From the NCBI GenBank assembly GCA_937892095.1, contig CALAVC010000174.1, positions 1-53,852 on the forward strand: a stretch of DNA of 53,852 nucleotides, read 5' to 3'. This document shows, piece by piece, positions 1-9,286 of the stretch. The translations under genes and the position numbers were made by a program. This stretch comes from an uncultured Bacteroidales bacterium. Its GTDB lineage: Bacteria; Bacteroidota; Bacteroidia; Bacteroidales; Marinilabiliaceae. The notes beneath the pieces are model-generated. The model made no database searches. It saw only the letters and a list, made by a program, of their open reading frames with translations, and was not told where the DNA came from. Within the stretch, counting starts at the first letter, position 1; the number at the start of each line of letters is the position of its first letter.

Positions 1-2
1 CC

Positions 3-1910
3 CGATTGCCCAACTTGGAGTTCTCGCTCTTCAAAGAGATTCTGCAAACCAATAGGGCAGGAGCGTATACCAGCACCACAATTACAGGCTGCAACACTCG
101 CAAATATCATGGTTTACTCGTTTGTCCCATTTCTCAGTTCGGGGGCGATAGCTATGTATTGTTGTCTTCTATGCAGTGTAGTCTTGTGCTCGGCGAAAAA
201 GCCTTCAATCTTGGCGTACAAGAATATTACGGAGGGTATTTCGAACCCAAAGGACATAAATACCTTACCGCCTACAACGCTGCACCAACCTCCACTATGA
301 CCTATCGCGTCGGTGGAGTCGTCTTTTCGCAGCAATACACTCTTTCCGAAAATGAAGCACAGGTGATGATTAAATACACTGTGCTCGATGCTCCCGAACC
401 TTTCCGCATAAGGCTCAAGCCTTTCCTTGCCTTCCGAAGTGTTCATCAGCTCACTGTCGAAAACATGAATGTCAATACGCACTACGACGAAGTCGAAAAT
501 GGCGTAGCATTCTGTCTCTATCAAGGATTCCCAAAGCTTTACATACAAAGCAACAAGAAAATGGACTTCGTTGGGATGCCCGACTGGTACAAGGGTGTCG
601 AATACGACATGGAACGCATCCGTGGCTACCAATCAAACGAAGACCTATACGTACCAGGCTATTTTGAAATCGGTATGAAGAAAGGCGATAGTATCGTCGT
701 CTCTGCTGCCACTTCTGAAGTCTCAACCAAAAACCTCAAGTCGCGTTTCACGACCGAAATAGGGCATCGCCAGCCCAAAGACAGCATGAAAAACATGCTC
801 ATCAATGCCGCTCAGCAGTTTATTCAACGCTTCCAAGACGGCTCCGTTATGCTCAAGGCTGGCTATCATTGGAAAAATCCACAACTACGCGACATGTTCC
901 TCGCTTTGCCTGGTCTAAGTCTCTTCCAAAAAGACCGCAAAGTCTATCAAGAAATATTCCGTACAGCCCTGCCCAACCTCCGACGTCTCTATATAGAGGA
1001 GTCTGCTTTCAATAGCACTTCAATCGACATACCCCTCTGGTTCTTCTACACCATCAACGAACTCACACGCTACTTCGACGATGTCAACACACGTGAGCAC
1101 TTAAAACTAATGGTCGAAATAATCGAACATTATTGGAGTGGCATACCTGGCAAGATGTATGTCCAGGACAACGGACTCATCTATGCTCGCCAAGAAGGAC
1201 ATCCGCAAACGTGGATGAACGCCGTAACGTCATCGGGCTTTGCCGTAACCCCACGCTATGGCAACGCTGTCGAAGTTAACGCACTATGGTACAACGCCAT
1301 CGCCACCACAATCGAGTTCGCCAAGCTCTATAAGAAAAACGATATTGTAGAAACGTGGCAACCACGTCTCGAAAAAATAGGCGCAGCATTCTTGCAAACG
1401 TTCGACAATCACCGTGGCTATCTCTTCGACTACGTCGACACTAACTATAGCTCGCTCTCTGTGCGCCCCAATATGCTCATAGCAGCAGCCCTCAAATATT
1501 CTCCCCTTAGCAAAGAACAAAAGAAAAACATACTCGACCTCTCTACCAAAGAACTCCTCACTCCACGAGGTCTTCGCAGTCTATCCCCAAACGACCCCAA
1601 ATACAAAGGTGGCGTACAGGGAGTCCCCGATGAGCGTGCTCTCGCACTTCATCAAGGCACCTCTTATCCATGGCTCCTCGGTTTTTGGGCAGATGTAATG
1701 GTCGATGTCCACAACAAATCTGGTCTCTCCCGTCTGCGACGTGTAGTCGAAGAAATAGAGCCCGACCTGCACGATGGCTGTGTCGGCACCATCGCCGAAC
1801 GCTACAACGGCAACCCTCCCTATCAAGCCAATGGTGCCGTATCCATGGCTTGGAATGTCGCCGCTGTCCTCAAGGTTATTAAGATTATCGAAATCATAGA
1901 AGCCAAATAA
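3..1910 (+). CDS. Glycogen debranching enzyme (5' end outside window)
   Basis: Bacteroidales-type glycogen debranching enzyme, expected to trim branch points of cytosolic glycogen. The reading frame is open to the left edge of the window, so the true start lies upstream; the TTG at 6 is unlikely to be the real start because homologs have a short N-terminal lead before this point. The N-terminal block NRAGAYTSTTITGCNTRKYHG is the characteristic start of the family's N-terminal domain. The C-terminal two thirds is an (alpha/alpha)6-barrel type amylo-alpha-1,6-glucosidase region, with GVPDERALALHQGTSYPWLLG and YNGNPPYQANGAVSMAWNV near the end. The stop lies 6 nt before the next start, so it is the first visible gene of a glucan operon. 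Family call is strong; exact linkage specificity is inferred. Confidence 0.93.
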   Translation, partial: RLPNLEFSLFKEILQTNRAGAYTSTTITGCNTRKYHGLLVCPISQFGGDSYVLLSSMQCSLVLGEKAFNLGVQEYYGGYFEPKGHKYLTAYNAAPTSTMTYRVGGVVFSQQYTLSENEAQVMIKYTVLDAPEPFRIRLKPFLAFRSVHQLTVENMNVNTHYDEVENGVAFCLYQGFPKLYIQSNKKMDFVGMPDWYKGVEYDMERIRGYQSNEDLYVPGYFEIGMKKGDSIVVSAATSEVSTKNLKSRFTTEIGHRQPKDSMKNMLINAAQQFIQRFQDGSVMLKAGYHWKNPQLRDMFLALPGLSLFQKDRKVYQEIFRTALPNLRRLYIEESAFNSTSIDIPLWFFYTINELTRYFDDVNTREHLKLMVEIIEHYWSGIPGKMYVQDNGLIYARQEGHPQTWMNAVTSSGFAVTPRYGNAVEVNALWYNAIATTIEFAKLYKKNDIVETWQPRLEKIGAAFLQTFDNHRGYLFDYVDTNYSSLSVRPNMLIAAALKYSPLSKEQKKNILDLSTKELLTPRGLRSLSPNDPKYKGGVQGVPDERALALHQGTSYPWLLGFWADVMVDVHNKSGLSRLRRVVEEIEPDLHDGCVGTIAERYNGNPPYQANGAVSMAWNVAAVLKVIKIIEIIEAK

Positions 1911-1916
1911 GAACTC

Positions 1917-3203
1917 ATGAAAGTTTTGATGTATGGATGGGAATTCCCACCTCACATTAGCGGAGGTCTCGGAACAGCCTGCTACGGAATCACACGTGGC
2001 ATGGCCACCATACCCGACCTCGACGTACTTTTCGTAGTCCCGAAAGCATTCGGCGACGAAGACACATCTAAGGTACAAGGCATCATCGGTGCCAACGACA
2101 TCTCCATCTACAACAAGAAAATCCGCTATTCGCACATGAGCAAACAGCTCGACTACATCGAAGTGGATTCTAAACTTGTCCCCTACGTCGACCCCGATGA
2201 CTACTACAAACTCCGTAGCCTCAACGTAGGCGATGGATATAAGTACTTCCAAACCGACGAGAAAGGTCGCTTCCACTTCTCTGGTGGCTACGGTGCAACA
2301 CTTCTCGAAGAAATCCGCAACTATGCCGTAGTCGGCAATATCATCGCTCAAGAAAATTCTTTCGACATCATTCATGCTCACGACTGGCTTACATATCCCG
2401 CTGGCATAGCCGCCAAAGAAGCCAGTGGTAAGCCTCTCGTCATACATGTCCACGCCACCGATTTCGACCGCAGTGGCGGTAGCGTCAACCCTGTCGTCTA
2501 CGACATCGAAAAACGAGGTATGGAAGCTGCCGACAAAATTATAGCAGTCAGCAACCTTACTCGCAACACCGTCATCGAAAAATATGGCATTCCAGCCGAT
2601 AAAGTCGTAACAGTCTACAACGCCGTCGACCCCATCAAGAGCGAGTTTAACCACTTCAGTCCAAAAGGAATCGATGAGAAAATTGTTACTTTCCTCGGTC
2701 GCATAACAATGCAAAAAGGACCAGAGTACTTCATCGAAGCAGCTTATAAAGTCCTCCAAAAAATGGACAACGTCCGCTTCGTAATGGCAGGTAGTGGCGA
2801 CATGATGGAAAAAATGGTTCGTCGAGCAGCAAGCCTCAAAATAATGGACAAATTTAGCTTTACAGGCTTCCTCCGTGGGCAAGATGTCTACTCAATGCTC
2901 CGCATGAGCGACCTCTACGTCATGCCGTCTGTCTCCGAACCATTCGGTATATCACCTCTCGAAGCCATGCAAAGCAACGTCCCAGTTCTCATTTCCTACC
3001 AGAGTGGTGTGGCCGAAATCCTAACCTACGCCATTAAAACCGACTTCTGGGACATCGACGCCATGGCCGATGCCATGTATGGTGTCCTCAACTACCCATC
3101 TCTCGGCAAAATGTTTGCTAAGTACGGCAAAGAAGAGGTAGACTCACTCAAGTGGGAAAACTCTGCCAAACAAATAAAGAAAGTTTACGACTCGGTCCTC
3201 TAA
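1917..3203 (+). CDS. Glycosyltransferase, glycogen/starch synthase-like (GT-B fold)
   Basis: 428-aa GT-B fold transferase. The N-terminus (MKVLMYGWEFPPHISGGLG) is the glycogen/starch synthase type nucleotide-sugar binding start. The C-terminal half has the Glycos_transf_1 signature with SEPFGISPLEAMQ (roughly residues 340-352), where the E-x7-E glutamates contact the donor. It probably elongates alpha-glucan from a nucleotide sugar in the cytosol. It starts 6 nt after the debranching enzyme and is followed 13 nt later by the GH57 gene, so the three are one transcription unit. Whether the donor is ADP- or UDP-glucose cannot be read from the sequence. No glgC or glgB is in the window. Confidence 0.88.
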   Translation: MKVLMYGWEFPPHISGGLGTACYGITRGMATIPDLDVLFVVPKAFGDEDTSKVQGIIGANDISIYNKKIRYSHMSKQLDYIEVDSKLVPYVDPDDYYKLRSLNVGDGYKYFQTDEKGRFHFSGGYGATLLEEIRNYAVVGNIIAQENSFDIIHAHDWLTYPAGIAAKEASGKPLVIHVHATDFDRSGGSVNPVVYDIEKRGMEAADKIIAVSNLTRNTVIEKYGIPADKVVTVYNAVDPIKSEFNHFSPKGIDEKIVTFLGRITMQKGPEYFIEAAYKVLQKMDNVRFVMAGSGDMMEKMVRRAASLKIMDKFSFTGFLRGQDVYSMLRMSDLYVMPSVSEPFGISPLEAMQSNVPVLISYQSGVAEILTYAIKTDFWDIDAMADAMYGVLNYPSLGKMFAKYGKEEVDSLKWENSAKQIKKVYDSVL

Positions 3204-3216
3204 CTACTACGCAGTC

Positions 3217-4608
3217 ATGAAAAATATTTGTCTATATTTCCAACTTCACCAACCGGTCAAACTTCGCAGATACAGATTCTTCGATATTGGTAACGACCAC
3301 TACTACTACGATGACTACGCCAACGAAAGCAATATCAATAAGCTCGCTCATACTTGCTATTTGCCTGCCAATAAAGTCATCGCCGAACTCATAAAAAAAT
3401 ATAAAGGCAAGTTTCAAGTAGCTTTCTCCATCTCGGGTACAATGATTGACCAACTCAAAATTTATGCACCCGAAGTTATAGACAGTTTCAAAGCTCTTGC
3501 TGCCACAAAAAACGTCGAGTTTATTGCCGAGACATCAGCTCACTCTCTCGCTTCTGTCCGCAATATCGACGAATTTAAGCGACAAATATCTCATCAGGTA
3601 AAAACAATCGAAGACACTTTCGGACAAGTACCAGTCGTCTTCCGCAATACCGAACTCATCTATTCCGATGGCATAGGAGAAGTCGTAGCTCAAATGGGCT
3701 TCAAAGCAATGCTCAGCGAAGGTGCCAAGCAAACACTCGGCTGGAAGAGCGCCAACTATATGTATTGCAACTCCATCGAGCCACGCATGAAAGTCCTCGT
3801 TCGCAATTATCACATGAGCGACGACATCGCACTCCGCTTCTCCAATCAGAGCTGGAGCGAATGGCCCCTCACTGCCCAAAAGTTCAAGAGCTGGGCCGAC
3901 GGCATCGGTGGCAACGAAGAACTTGTCAACCTCTTTATGAACTACGAGACTTTCGGTGCCGTACATAGCCAAGAAAGCGGTATACTCGAGTTCCTTCGTG
4001 CTCTCCCCGAAGTCTTCTTGACCGACGAAAATTATGCTTTCGTAACCCCCAGTAAAGCAGCACAAAAACTGCAGTCCGTCTCTGCACTCCACGTGTCAGG
4101 CACCACAAGTTGGGTCGACGAAGAGCGAGACCTAACCGCTTGGCTTGGCAACGAAATGCAAAACGAAGCCGTCGACAAACTCTATGCTCTCGCTCCGCTT
4201 ATGGAACGTTGCACCGACGAGCAACTCATCAAAGATTGGCAATACCTCCAAGCAAGCGATCACTTCTACTACATGGGCACGAAGTTCTTTGCCAATGGTG
4301 CCAACCGAGCCTATACAAGCCCATATCCAACACCCTACGAGGCCTTCATCAACTACATGAACGTGCTCAGCGATTTCGCCGAACGCCTCAAAAAAGCGGT
4401 TCCCTCTGGCAACTCCGAAGTCGAAGCCCTCAAAGAGCAAAACTCGCAACTTCAAAGTCAGGTGTCCAACCTCGAAAAACAACTTGTAAAAGCTGGTGTC
4501 GAACCTAAACCTACCACTCGTAGGCGCACCACAACAGCTAAATCTGCCGAGGGTAAGACCACCACAACAAAAAAAACTACCACTCGTAAAAAGAAAAACG
4601 AAGAATAG
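3217..4608 (+). CDS. GH57 alpha-amylase-like protein, catalytic Asp replaced by Asn
   Basis: 463-aa family GH57 protein, cytosolic (no signal peptide). Conserved regions are visible: HQP at residues 11-13, and FRNTELIYS with the expected nucleophile E146. At the fourth conserved region, where active GH57 enzymes carry the acid/base Asp (Bacteroidota homologs usually read DYETFG), this protein has N242 (MNYETFG; codon AAC). Hydrolytic activity may therefore be lost or altered; GH57 alpha-amylase-like proteins with substituted catalytic residues are known. The C-terminal 55 residues form a short leucine-zipper-like coiled coil (EVEALKEQNSQLQSQVSNLE) and a Thr/Arg/Lys-rich tail. It sits between the glycosyltransferase and the phosphorylase, so a role in glycogen turnover is likely. 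Confidence 0.9.
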   Translation: MKNICLYFQLHQPVKLRRYRFFDIGNDHYYYDDYANESNINKLAHTCYLPANKVIAELIKKYKGKFQVAFSISGTMIDQLKIYAPEVIDSFKALAATKNVEFIAETSAHSLASVRNIDEFKRQISHQVKTIEDTFGQVPVVFRNTELIYSDGIGEVVAQMGFKAMLSEGAKQTLGWKSANYMYCNSIEPRMKVLVRNYHMSDDIALRFSNQSWSEWPLTAQKFKSWADGIGGNEELVNLFMNYETFGAVHSQESGILEFLRALPEVFLTDENYAFVTPSKAAQKLQSVSALHVSGTTSWVDEERDLTAWLGNEMQNEAVDKLYALAPLMERCTDEQLIKDWQYLQASDHFYYMGTKFFANGANRAYTSPYPTPYEAFINYMNVLSDFAERLKKAVPSGNSEVEALKEQNSQLQSQVSNLEKQLVKAGVEPKPTTRRRTTTAKSAEGKTTTTKKTTTRKKKNEE

Positions 4609-4660
4609 AGAAGCCGTTTGCTGCACTCTATCTCATTGTAATACGTTTCAATAACAAATA

Positions 4661-7204
4661 ATGGAAAACAAACAACATTTCACTCCCTCAGCCGAGCCAC
4701 TCTGGAAGTCCATCATCGTCAAGTCCAAACTTCCCGAAGAGTTGAGTTGCTTGCACGAATTGTCACGCAACATTTGGTGGGTGTGGAACTACGAAGCCAT
4801 CGAGCTATTTGAGGTCATCGATAGCGAACTTTGGGCAAGCGTAGAAAAAAATCCCATACTCCTCCTCGAGAGAGTATCCTATACACGACTTAGCGAATTG
4901 GCAAAAAATGCCAACTTCGTTGCTCGTTTCAATGGTGTCTACTCTAAGTTCAAAACCTACCTAAGCCAACCATTCGCCTACACCCCACGTGTCGCCTACT
5001 TCAGTATGGAGTATGGCATGACCAACATACTCAAAATTTATTCTGGTGGTTTGGGTATATTGGCTGGCGACTACCTCAAAGAAGCCTCCGATAGTCGTGT
5101 CAACATGACAGCTATCGGTCTGCTCTATCGCTATGGCTACTTCAAACAAAGCCTCTCTATCAATGGCGAGCAACAGGCAATCTACGAAGCACAAGAATTT
5201 CAGAGCCTCCCAATCGATGAAGTCCGCACTCCCGATGGCAAGCTACTCTACATCCCCATCAACTTCCCCGACCGCCAAGTCCAACTCAAAGTTTGGCGTG
5301 TCAACGTAGGACGCATTTCGCTCTACCTACTCGATGCCGACCACCCTCTCAACAATCCTGCCGACCGCACCATCACGCATGCGCTCTATGGTGGCGACTG
5401 GGAAAACCGCATGAAGCAAGAAATCATTCTCGGCATGGGTGGTGTCCGACTCCTCAACGCTCTCGGCATAACAGCCGACGTCTACCACTGCAACGAAGGT
5501 CATGCTGCTCTTCTCAATGTGCAACGACTCATCGACTATACAGATAGTGGACTTTCGTTCAAGCAAGCCCTCGAAGTCGTTCGTGCTTCTTCGCTCTTCA
5601 CCACTCACACCCCCGTCCCTGCTGGGCACGACCGCTTCGACGAAAGCCTCGTGGGCAAATATCTCGGACATGCTCCCGAGCTCCTTGGAATATCTTGGAA
5701 CGAGTTTATGGACCTCGGACGTGAAGGCGATGGTCGATTCTCAATGAGTGTCCTTGCAGCTCGCACTTCGCAAGAAATGAATGGTGTTAGTTGGCTCCAC
5801 GGTGAAGTCTCCAAAGATATGTTCCGCTACCTTTGGCCAGGCTTTACTTCCGATGAGTTGCACATCAGCTACGTCACCAACGGCGTACACTACGGCACGT
5901 GGACAAGTTCCGAAATGCAACGCTTCAACGAGAAATATCTCGATGCCGACCTTCTCAAAGATGTCTCCAACAAGAGCTATTGGGAGAAAATACAAAGCGT
6001 CGACGATGCAATCCTTTGGGATGTCCGCAAGACCCTGAAGAAGAAACTCTTCAACTATGTGCGTGAACGCAAGGTCAGCACCCTTTATGCCACAGACGAT
6101 CCCAGTCGCACTCTCGATGTCATCGAGGGGCTCAACCCCAACGCTCTCACCATAGGCTTCGCACGTCGCTTCGCAACATACAAGCGTGCCCACCTTCTCT
6201 TTACCGACCTAAATCGTCTGCAGCGCATTGTCAACAATCCTGAGCGACCCGTGCAATTCATTTTCGCAGGTAAGGCTCACCCAGCCGACAAACCCGGTCA
6301 AGACCTCATCAAGAACATCGTCGAAATATCTCACCGTCCCGAATTTATCGGCAAGATTATCTTCCTCGAGAATTACGACATGGATCTTGCTCACCGACTC
6401 GTTTCGGGTGTCGACGTATGGCTCAACACTCCAACTCGTCCACTCGAAGCCAGTGGCACGTCTGGTCAAAAAGCCGAGCTTAACGGTGTGCTCAATTTCA
6501 GTGTCCTCGACGGTTGGTGGTACGAAGGTTATAAGCAAGATGCTGGTTGGGCTCTTACCGACAAGCAAACATATCAAGACAACGGCTTCCAAAACGAACT
6601 CGACGCCACCACCATCTACTACATGCTCGAGCATGAGATAATTCCTCTCTACTACGATCAAACCAATGGTGTGCCTAAACGTTGGGTGCAATACATCAAA
6701 AACTCTCTCGCCAAGATAGCTCCCGAGTTCACCACCAAGCGTATGATCACGGACTATCTCAACCGATTCTACTTGCCACAAGAAAAACGTAGCAAACTCC
6801 TTCGTGCCGATGACTTCAAAGTCGCAAAAGACCTCACCATCTGGAAACAAAAAGTACGCGACGTTTGGGACAAAATTCAAGTTGTCGATGTCAATATGCC
6901 CGACATCGCCAAGGAAGAACTCGGAATCGGTCAGATATATCCCGTATCCATCACCCTCGACAAGGTTGACCCCGATGTAGAGTTCGGACTCGAAATGGTT
7001 TTCGCATCTGGTGCCGACGAAAGTAACATGAAAATTGTTCACGCTGAGCCTCTGTCCATATCCGAGCGCAATGGCTCTCTCGTAACCTACACCGTAAGCC
7101 TGTCGCTCAACTATCCGGGTGTCTTCCGCTTCGGTCTACGAATCTTCCCCAGCAACCCACTCTTGCCCAACAAACAAGACTTCCCATTGCTCAAGTGGAT
7201 TTAA
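4661..7204 (+). CDS. glgP: Alpha-glucan phosphorylase (GT35, DUF3417 N-terminus)
   Basis: 847-aa phosphorylase releasing glucose-1-phosphate from alpha-1,4-glucan. The N-terminal ~110 residues (HELSRNIWWVWNYEA...) match the DUF3417 extension of the short bacterial alpha-glucan phosphorylases. The PLP site is EASGTSGQKAELNG with K604 as the predicted Schiff-base lysine. NEGHAALLNVQR and FTTHTPVPAGHDRF are further family blocks. Length fits the family. It starts 52 nt after the GH57 gene and is the last gene before a strong hairpin terminator, so it is probably co-transcribed with the upstream glucan genes. Together with the debranching enzyme it would mobilise stored glycogen. Confidence 0.95.
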   Translation: MENKQHFTPSAEPLWKSIIVKSKLPEELSCLHELSRNIWWVWNYEAIELFEVIDSELWASVEKNPILLLERVSYTRLSELAKNANFVARFNGVYSKFKTYLSQPFAYTPRVAYFSMEYGMTNILKIYSGGLGILAGDYLKEASDSRVNMTAIGLLYRYGYFKQSLSINGEQQAIYEAQEFQSLPIDEVRTPDGKLLYIPINFPDRQVQLKVWRVNVGRISLYLLDADHPLNNPADRTITHALYGGDWENRMKQEIILGMGGVRLLNALGITADVYHCNEGHAALLNVQRLIDYTDSGLSFKQALEVVRASSLFTTHTPVPAGHDRFDESLVGKYLGHAPELLGISWNEFMDLGREGDGRFSMSVLAARTSQEMNGVSWLHGEVSKDMFRYLWPGFTSDELHISYVTNGVHYGTWTSSEMQRFNEKYLDADLLKDVSNKSYWEKIQSVDDAILWDVRKTLKKKLFNYVRERKVSTLYATDDPSRTLDVIEGLNPNALTIGFARRFATYKRAHLLFTDLNRLQRIVNNPERPVQFIFAGKAHPADKPGQDLIKNIVEISHRPEFIGKIIFLENYDMDLAHRLVSGVDVWLNTPTRPLEASGTSGQKAELNGVLNFSVLDGWWYEGYKQDAGWALTDKQTYQDNGFQNELDATTIYYMLEHEIIPLYYDQTNGVPKRWVQYIKNSLAKIAPEFTTKRMITDYLNRFYLPQEKRSKLLRADDFKVAKDLTIWKQKVRDVWDKIQVVDVNMPDIAKEELGIGQIYPVSITLDKVDPDVEFGLEMVFASGADESNMKIVHAEPLSISERNGSLVTYTVSLSLNYPGVFRFGLRIFPSNPLLPNKQDFPLLKWI

Positions 7205-7240
7205 TCTCGTCTCCGACTATCAACGAGTATATATCCCCAA

Positions 7241-7275
7241 AGACAGAACCTAAACGTTTAGGTTCTGTCTTTTTC
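7241..7275 (+). terminator. Rho-independent terminator after glgP
   Basis: Bases 7241-7270 form a perfect 30-nt palindrome (arms AGACAGAACCTAAA and TTTAGGTTCTGTCT around CG) followed by a T-run. This is a clear intrinsic terminator for the glucan operon. Confidence 0.92.
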
Positions 7276-7564
7276 TATCTCTATGTTAATAACTTATCAA
7301 CACCTGTTCATAACTTACATTTGTAAGGGTGCTAAATGCTTTATTTTCAGTGTGTTAGTCAATGTTGTGCCTGTCAATATTCATGTCAGTAATTGGTCTC
7401 TAATGTCAATAACTGACGCTTGCTCGTTGTAATGCTTTGATTTTCAGCAGAATAGCCGTGTCAATATCTCAATGCCACTGCCCATCAATAAATCCCAGTC
7501 TTAAAAAAACACTTATCTTTGTTCTCGGTAAAATCGCATACCCAAGTATATCACACACAAGCAA
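7276..7564. other. Gene-free region upstream of parA with short repeats and DnaA-box-like motifs
   Basis: No coding sequence is credible here. Three TTATNAACA 9-mers are packed in 30 bp: 7284-7292 (minus), 7294-7302 (plus) and 7305-7313 (minus). Each differs by one base from the DnaA-box consensus TTATNCACA. Downstream are three copies of TGTCAATA (7372, 7404, 7459) and two near-identical 16/17-mers AATGCTTT(G)ATTTTCAG (7335-7350 and 7431-7447). I see no copy of the canonical parS palindrome. The function is not established; a regulatory or replication/segregation role is only suggested by the neighbouring parAB. Confidence 0.45.
7514..7521 (+). promoter_or_regulatory. Bacteroidota -7 box upstream of parA
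   Basis: TATCTTTG matches the Bacteroidota -7 consensus TAnnTTTG, 43 nt before the parA ATG. No convincing -33 TTTG lies at the usual spacing, so this is a probable but weak promoter call. Confidence 0.5.
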
Positions 7565-8350
7565 ATGGCAAGAGTCATAGCAATAGCTAACCAAAAAGGC
7601 GGCGTCGGCAAAACAACCACGGCCATCAACCTCGGCGCAAGCCTTGCCGTAATGGAACAAAAAGTCCTCATCATCGATGCCGATGCGCAAGCCAATTCAA
7701 CCTCTGGGCTTGGCTTCAACGTCCGCGAAATGAAAAAAACTATCTACGAGTGTATGGTCAACGACCAAGACCCACACGATGCCATACAACCATGCGAAGT
7801 AGATAATCTTTTCCTAATGCCCTCGCATATCGACCTCGTGGGTGCAGACATCGAGATGCTTAATATGTCCGACCGTGAGCGCATAATGAAAAAAATGGTC
7901 GACAAGTTGCGCGACGAATACGACTACATACTCATCGACTGTTGCCCTTCTCTCGGTCTTATAACGCTCAACTCGCTCACAGCCTCCGACTCCGTCATAA
8001 TCCCAGTTCAATGTGAGTTCTTTGCACTCGAAGGACTCGGAAAACTCCTCAATACCATCAAGATTATACAGCGCAGGCTCAATCCAAGTCTCGAAATCGA
8101 GGGCTTCCTCCTCACCATGTATAGCTCCACCAACAACCTCAGTAATCAGGTGCGCGAAGAAGTTAAACGACACTTCCAAGACATGGTCTTCAAGACGCTC
8201 ATACACCGCAACGTACGCCTCGCAGAATCCCCAAGTCATGGTAAAGCAGCCATAAGCTACGATGCCACAAGCAAGGGCGCACAAAACTATCTCGCACTCG
8301 CCAAAGAAGTCCTCGATAAAAACGAAGCTCGTCAAAAAAACGCTAACTAA
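7565..8350 (+). CDS. parA: Chromosome-partitioning ATPase ParA (Soj)
   Basis: 261-aa ParA/Soj-type ATPase that positions ParB-parS complexes along the nucleoid. The deviant Walker A motif KGGVGKTT lies at residues 11-18, with the characteristic early signature lysine. DADAQANST follows and IDCCPSLGLIT is the Walker B region. The protein has no N-terminal HTH, so it is the chromosomal type Ib-like form rather than a plasmid type Ia form. It is followed 15 nt later by parB, forming the usual parAB operon, which in many bacteria lies near the replication origin. Confidence 0.96.
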   Translation: MARVIAIANQKGGVGKTTTAINLGASLAVMEQKVLIIDADAQANSTSGLGFNVREMKKTIYECMVNDQDPHDAIQPCEVDNLFLMPSHIDLVGADIEMLNMSDRERIMKKMVDKLRDEYDYILIDCCPSLGLITLNSLTASDSVIIPVQCEFFALEGLGKLLNTIKIIQRRLNPSLEIEGFLLTMYSSTNNLSNQVREEVKRHFQDMVFKTLIHRNVRLAESPSHGKAAISYDATSKGAQNYLALAKEVLDKNEARQKNAN

Positions 8351-8365
8351 CACACACAACTATCT

Positions 8366-9286
8366 ATGGCATTAGGCAAAGGTCTCGGTAAAGGTCTCGC
8401 AGCTCTCATGGGCGACGAAGCCGACGAAACCGAACAGTCGGCAGCCAACGTCTCCGACATCGACATCGACCTCATCGACGCCAACCCTTGGCAACCACGC
8501 ACCGAGTTTGAACAAGACGAACTCGACGAACTCGAAGCCTCCATTCGCAACGTCGGCATCATTCAACCGCTCACCCTCCGACGAATCGAAGAAACAAATC
8601 GCTATCAAATCATTGCTGGCGAAAGACGTTTCCGTGCTGCCAAACAAGCTGGGCTAAAAGTCGTGCCAGCCTACGTCCGTGTCGTTAGCGATGACAAAAT
8701 GCTCGCCATTGCACTCATCGAGAACATTCAGCGTAGCAACTTAAACCCCATCGACGAGGCAACAAGCTATCAGCGACTAATCGACGAATGCAATCTCACT
8801 CAAGAAACACTTGCCGACCAAGTAGGCAAGAAGCGTAGCACCATAACCAACTATCTACGACTGCTCAAACTCCCCGAAGAAATTCAGCAAGGACTCCGTA
8901 GTCGCCTCATCACCATGGGACACGCTCGCGCCATAATGGGAATCGATGAACAAGACACGCAACTAATCGTATATCACGATGCCATAGAACAAGGCTATTC
9001 TGTTCGCCAAATAGAAGAACTTGTTCGTCAATACAACGACCCAGGCGACAATCCATCTCCCGACATCCCCGTAGCCCCTACGCCCAAGACAAAAAGCAAA
9101 GCAGAAACTTCCGAAGAATACAAAGCTCTTGGCGAACAACTATCCTCCTATTTTGGCACCAACGTCCTCCTCTCTTGCAACAAAAAAGGCAAAGGCAAGA
9201 TAACCATCAATTTTAGCTCCGCCGAAGAACTTGGACGTGTCCTCGAACAACTCGACGTTGCCCGACAAAACAACAATGCGCAGTAG
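8366..9286 (+). CDS. parB: Chromosome-partitioning protein ParB (Spo0J)
   Basis: 306-aa ParB-family DNA-binding CTPase. The N-terminal ParB/Srx-like domain contains GERRFRAAK (CTP-binding GERR box, about residue 91) and ENIQRSNLNPIDEA. A helix-turn-helix follows (ETLADQVGKKRSTITNYLRLL), and a C-terminal dimerisation region lies at about 240-306. It is expected to bind parS and to slide as a clamp. Its 3' end overlaps the start of the DUF5683 gene by 11 nt, indicating co-translation. Confidence 0.95.
   Translation: MALGKGLGKGLAALMGDEADETEQSAANVSDIDIDLIDANPWQPRTEFEQDELDELEASIRNVGIIQPLTLRRIEETNRYQIIAGERRFRAAKQAGLKVVPAYVRVVSDDKMLAIALIENIQRSNLNPIDEATSYQRLIDECNLTQETLADQVGKKRSTITNYLRLLKLPEEIQQGLRSRLITMGHARAIMGIDEQDTQLIVYHDAIEQGYSVRQIEELVRQYNDPGDNPSPDIPVAPTPKTKSKAETSEEYKALGEQLSSYFGTNVLLSCNKKGKGKITINFSSAEELGRVLEQLDVARQNNNAQ

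Noticed and set aside
1581..2882. 433-codon open frame on the minus strand
   Set aside because: Lies wholly antisense to the debranching enzyme and glycosyltransferase genes; its Cys/Val/Phe-rich sequence has no recognisable domain and is a by-product of C-ending codon bias.
9231..9275. Upstream start for the DUF5683 gene
   Set aside because: It would add 15 polar residues before a good signal peptide and lies wholly within parB.
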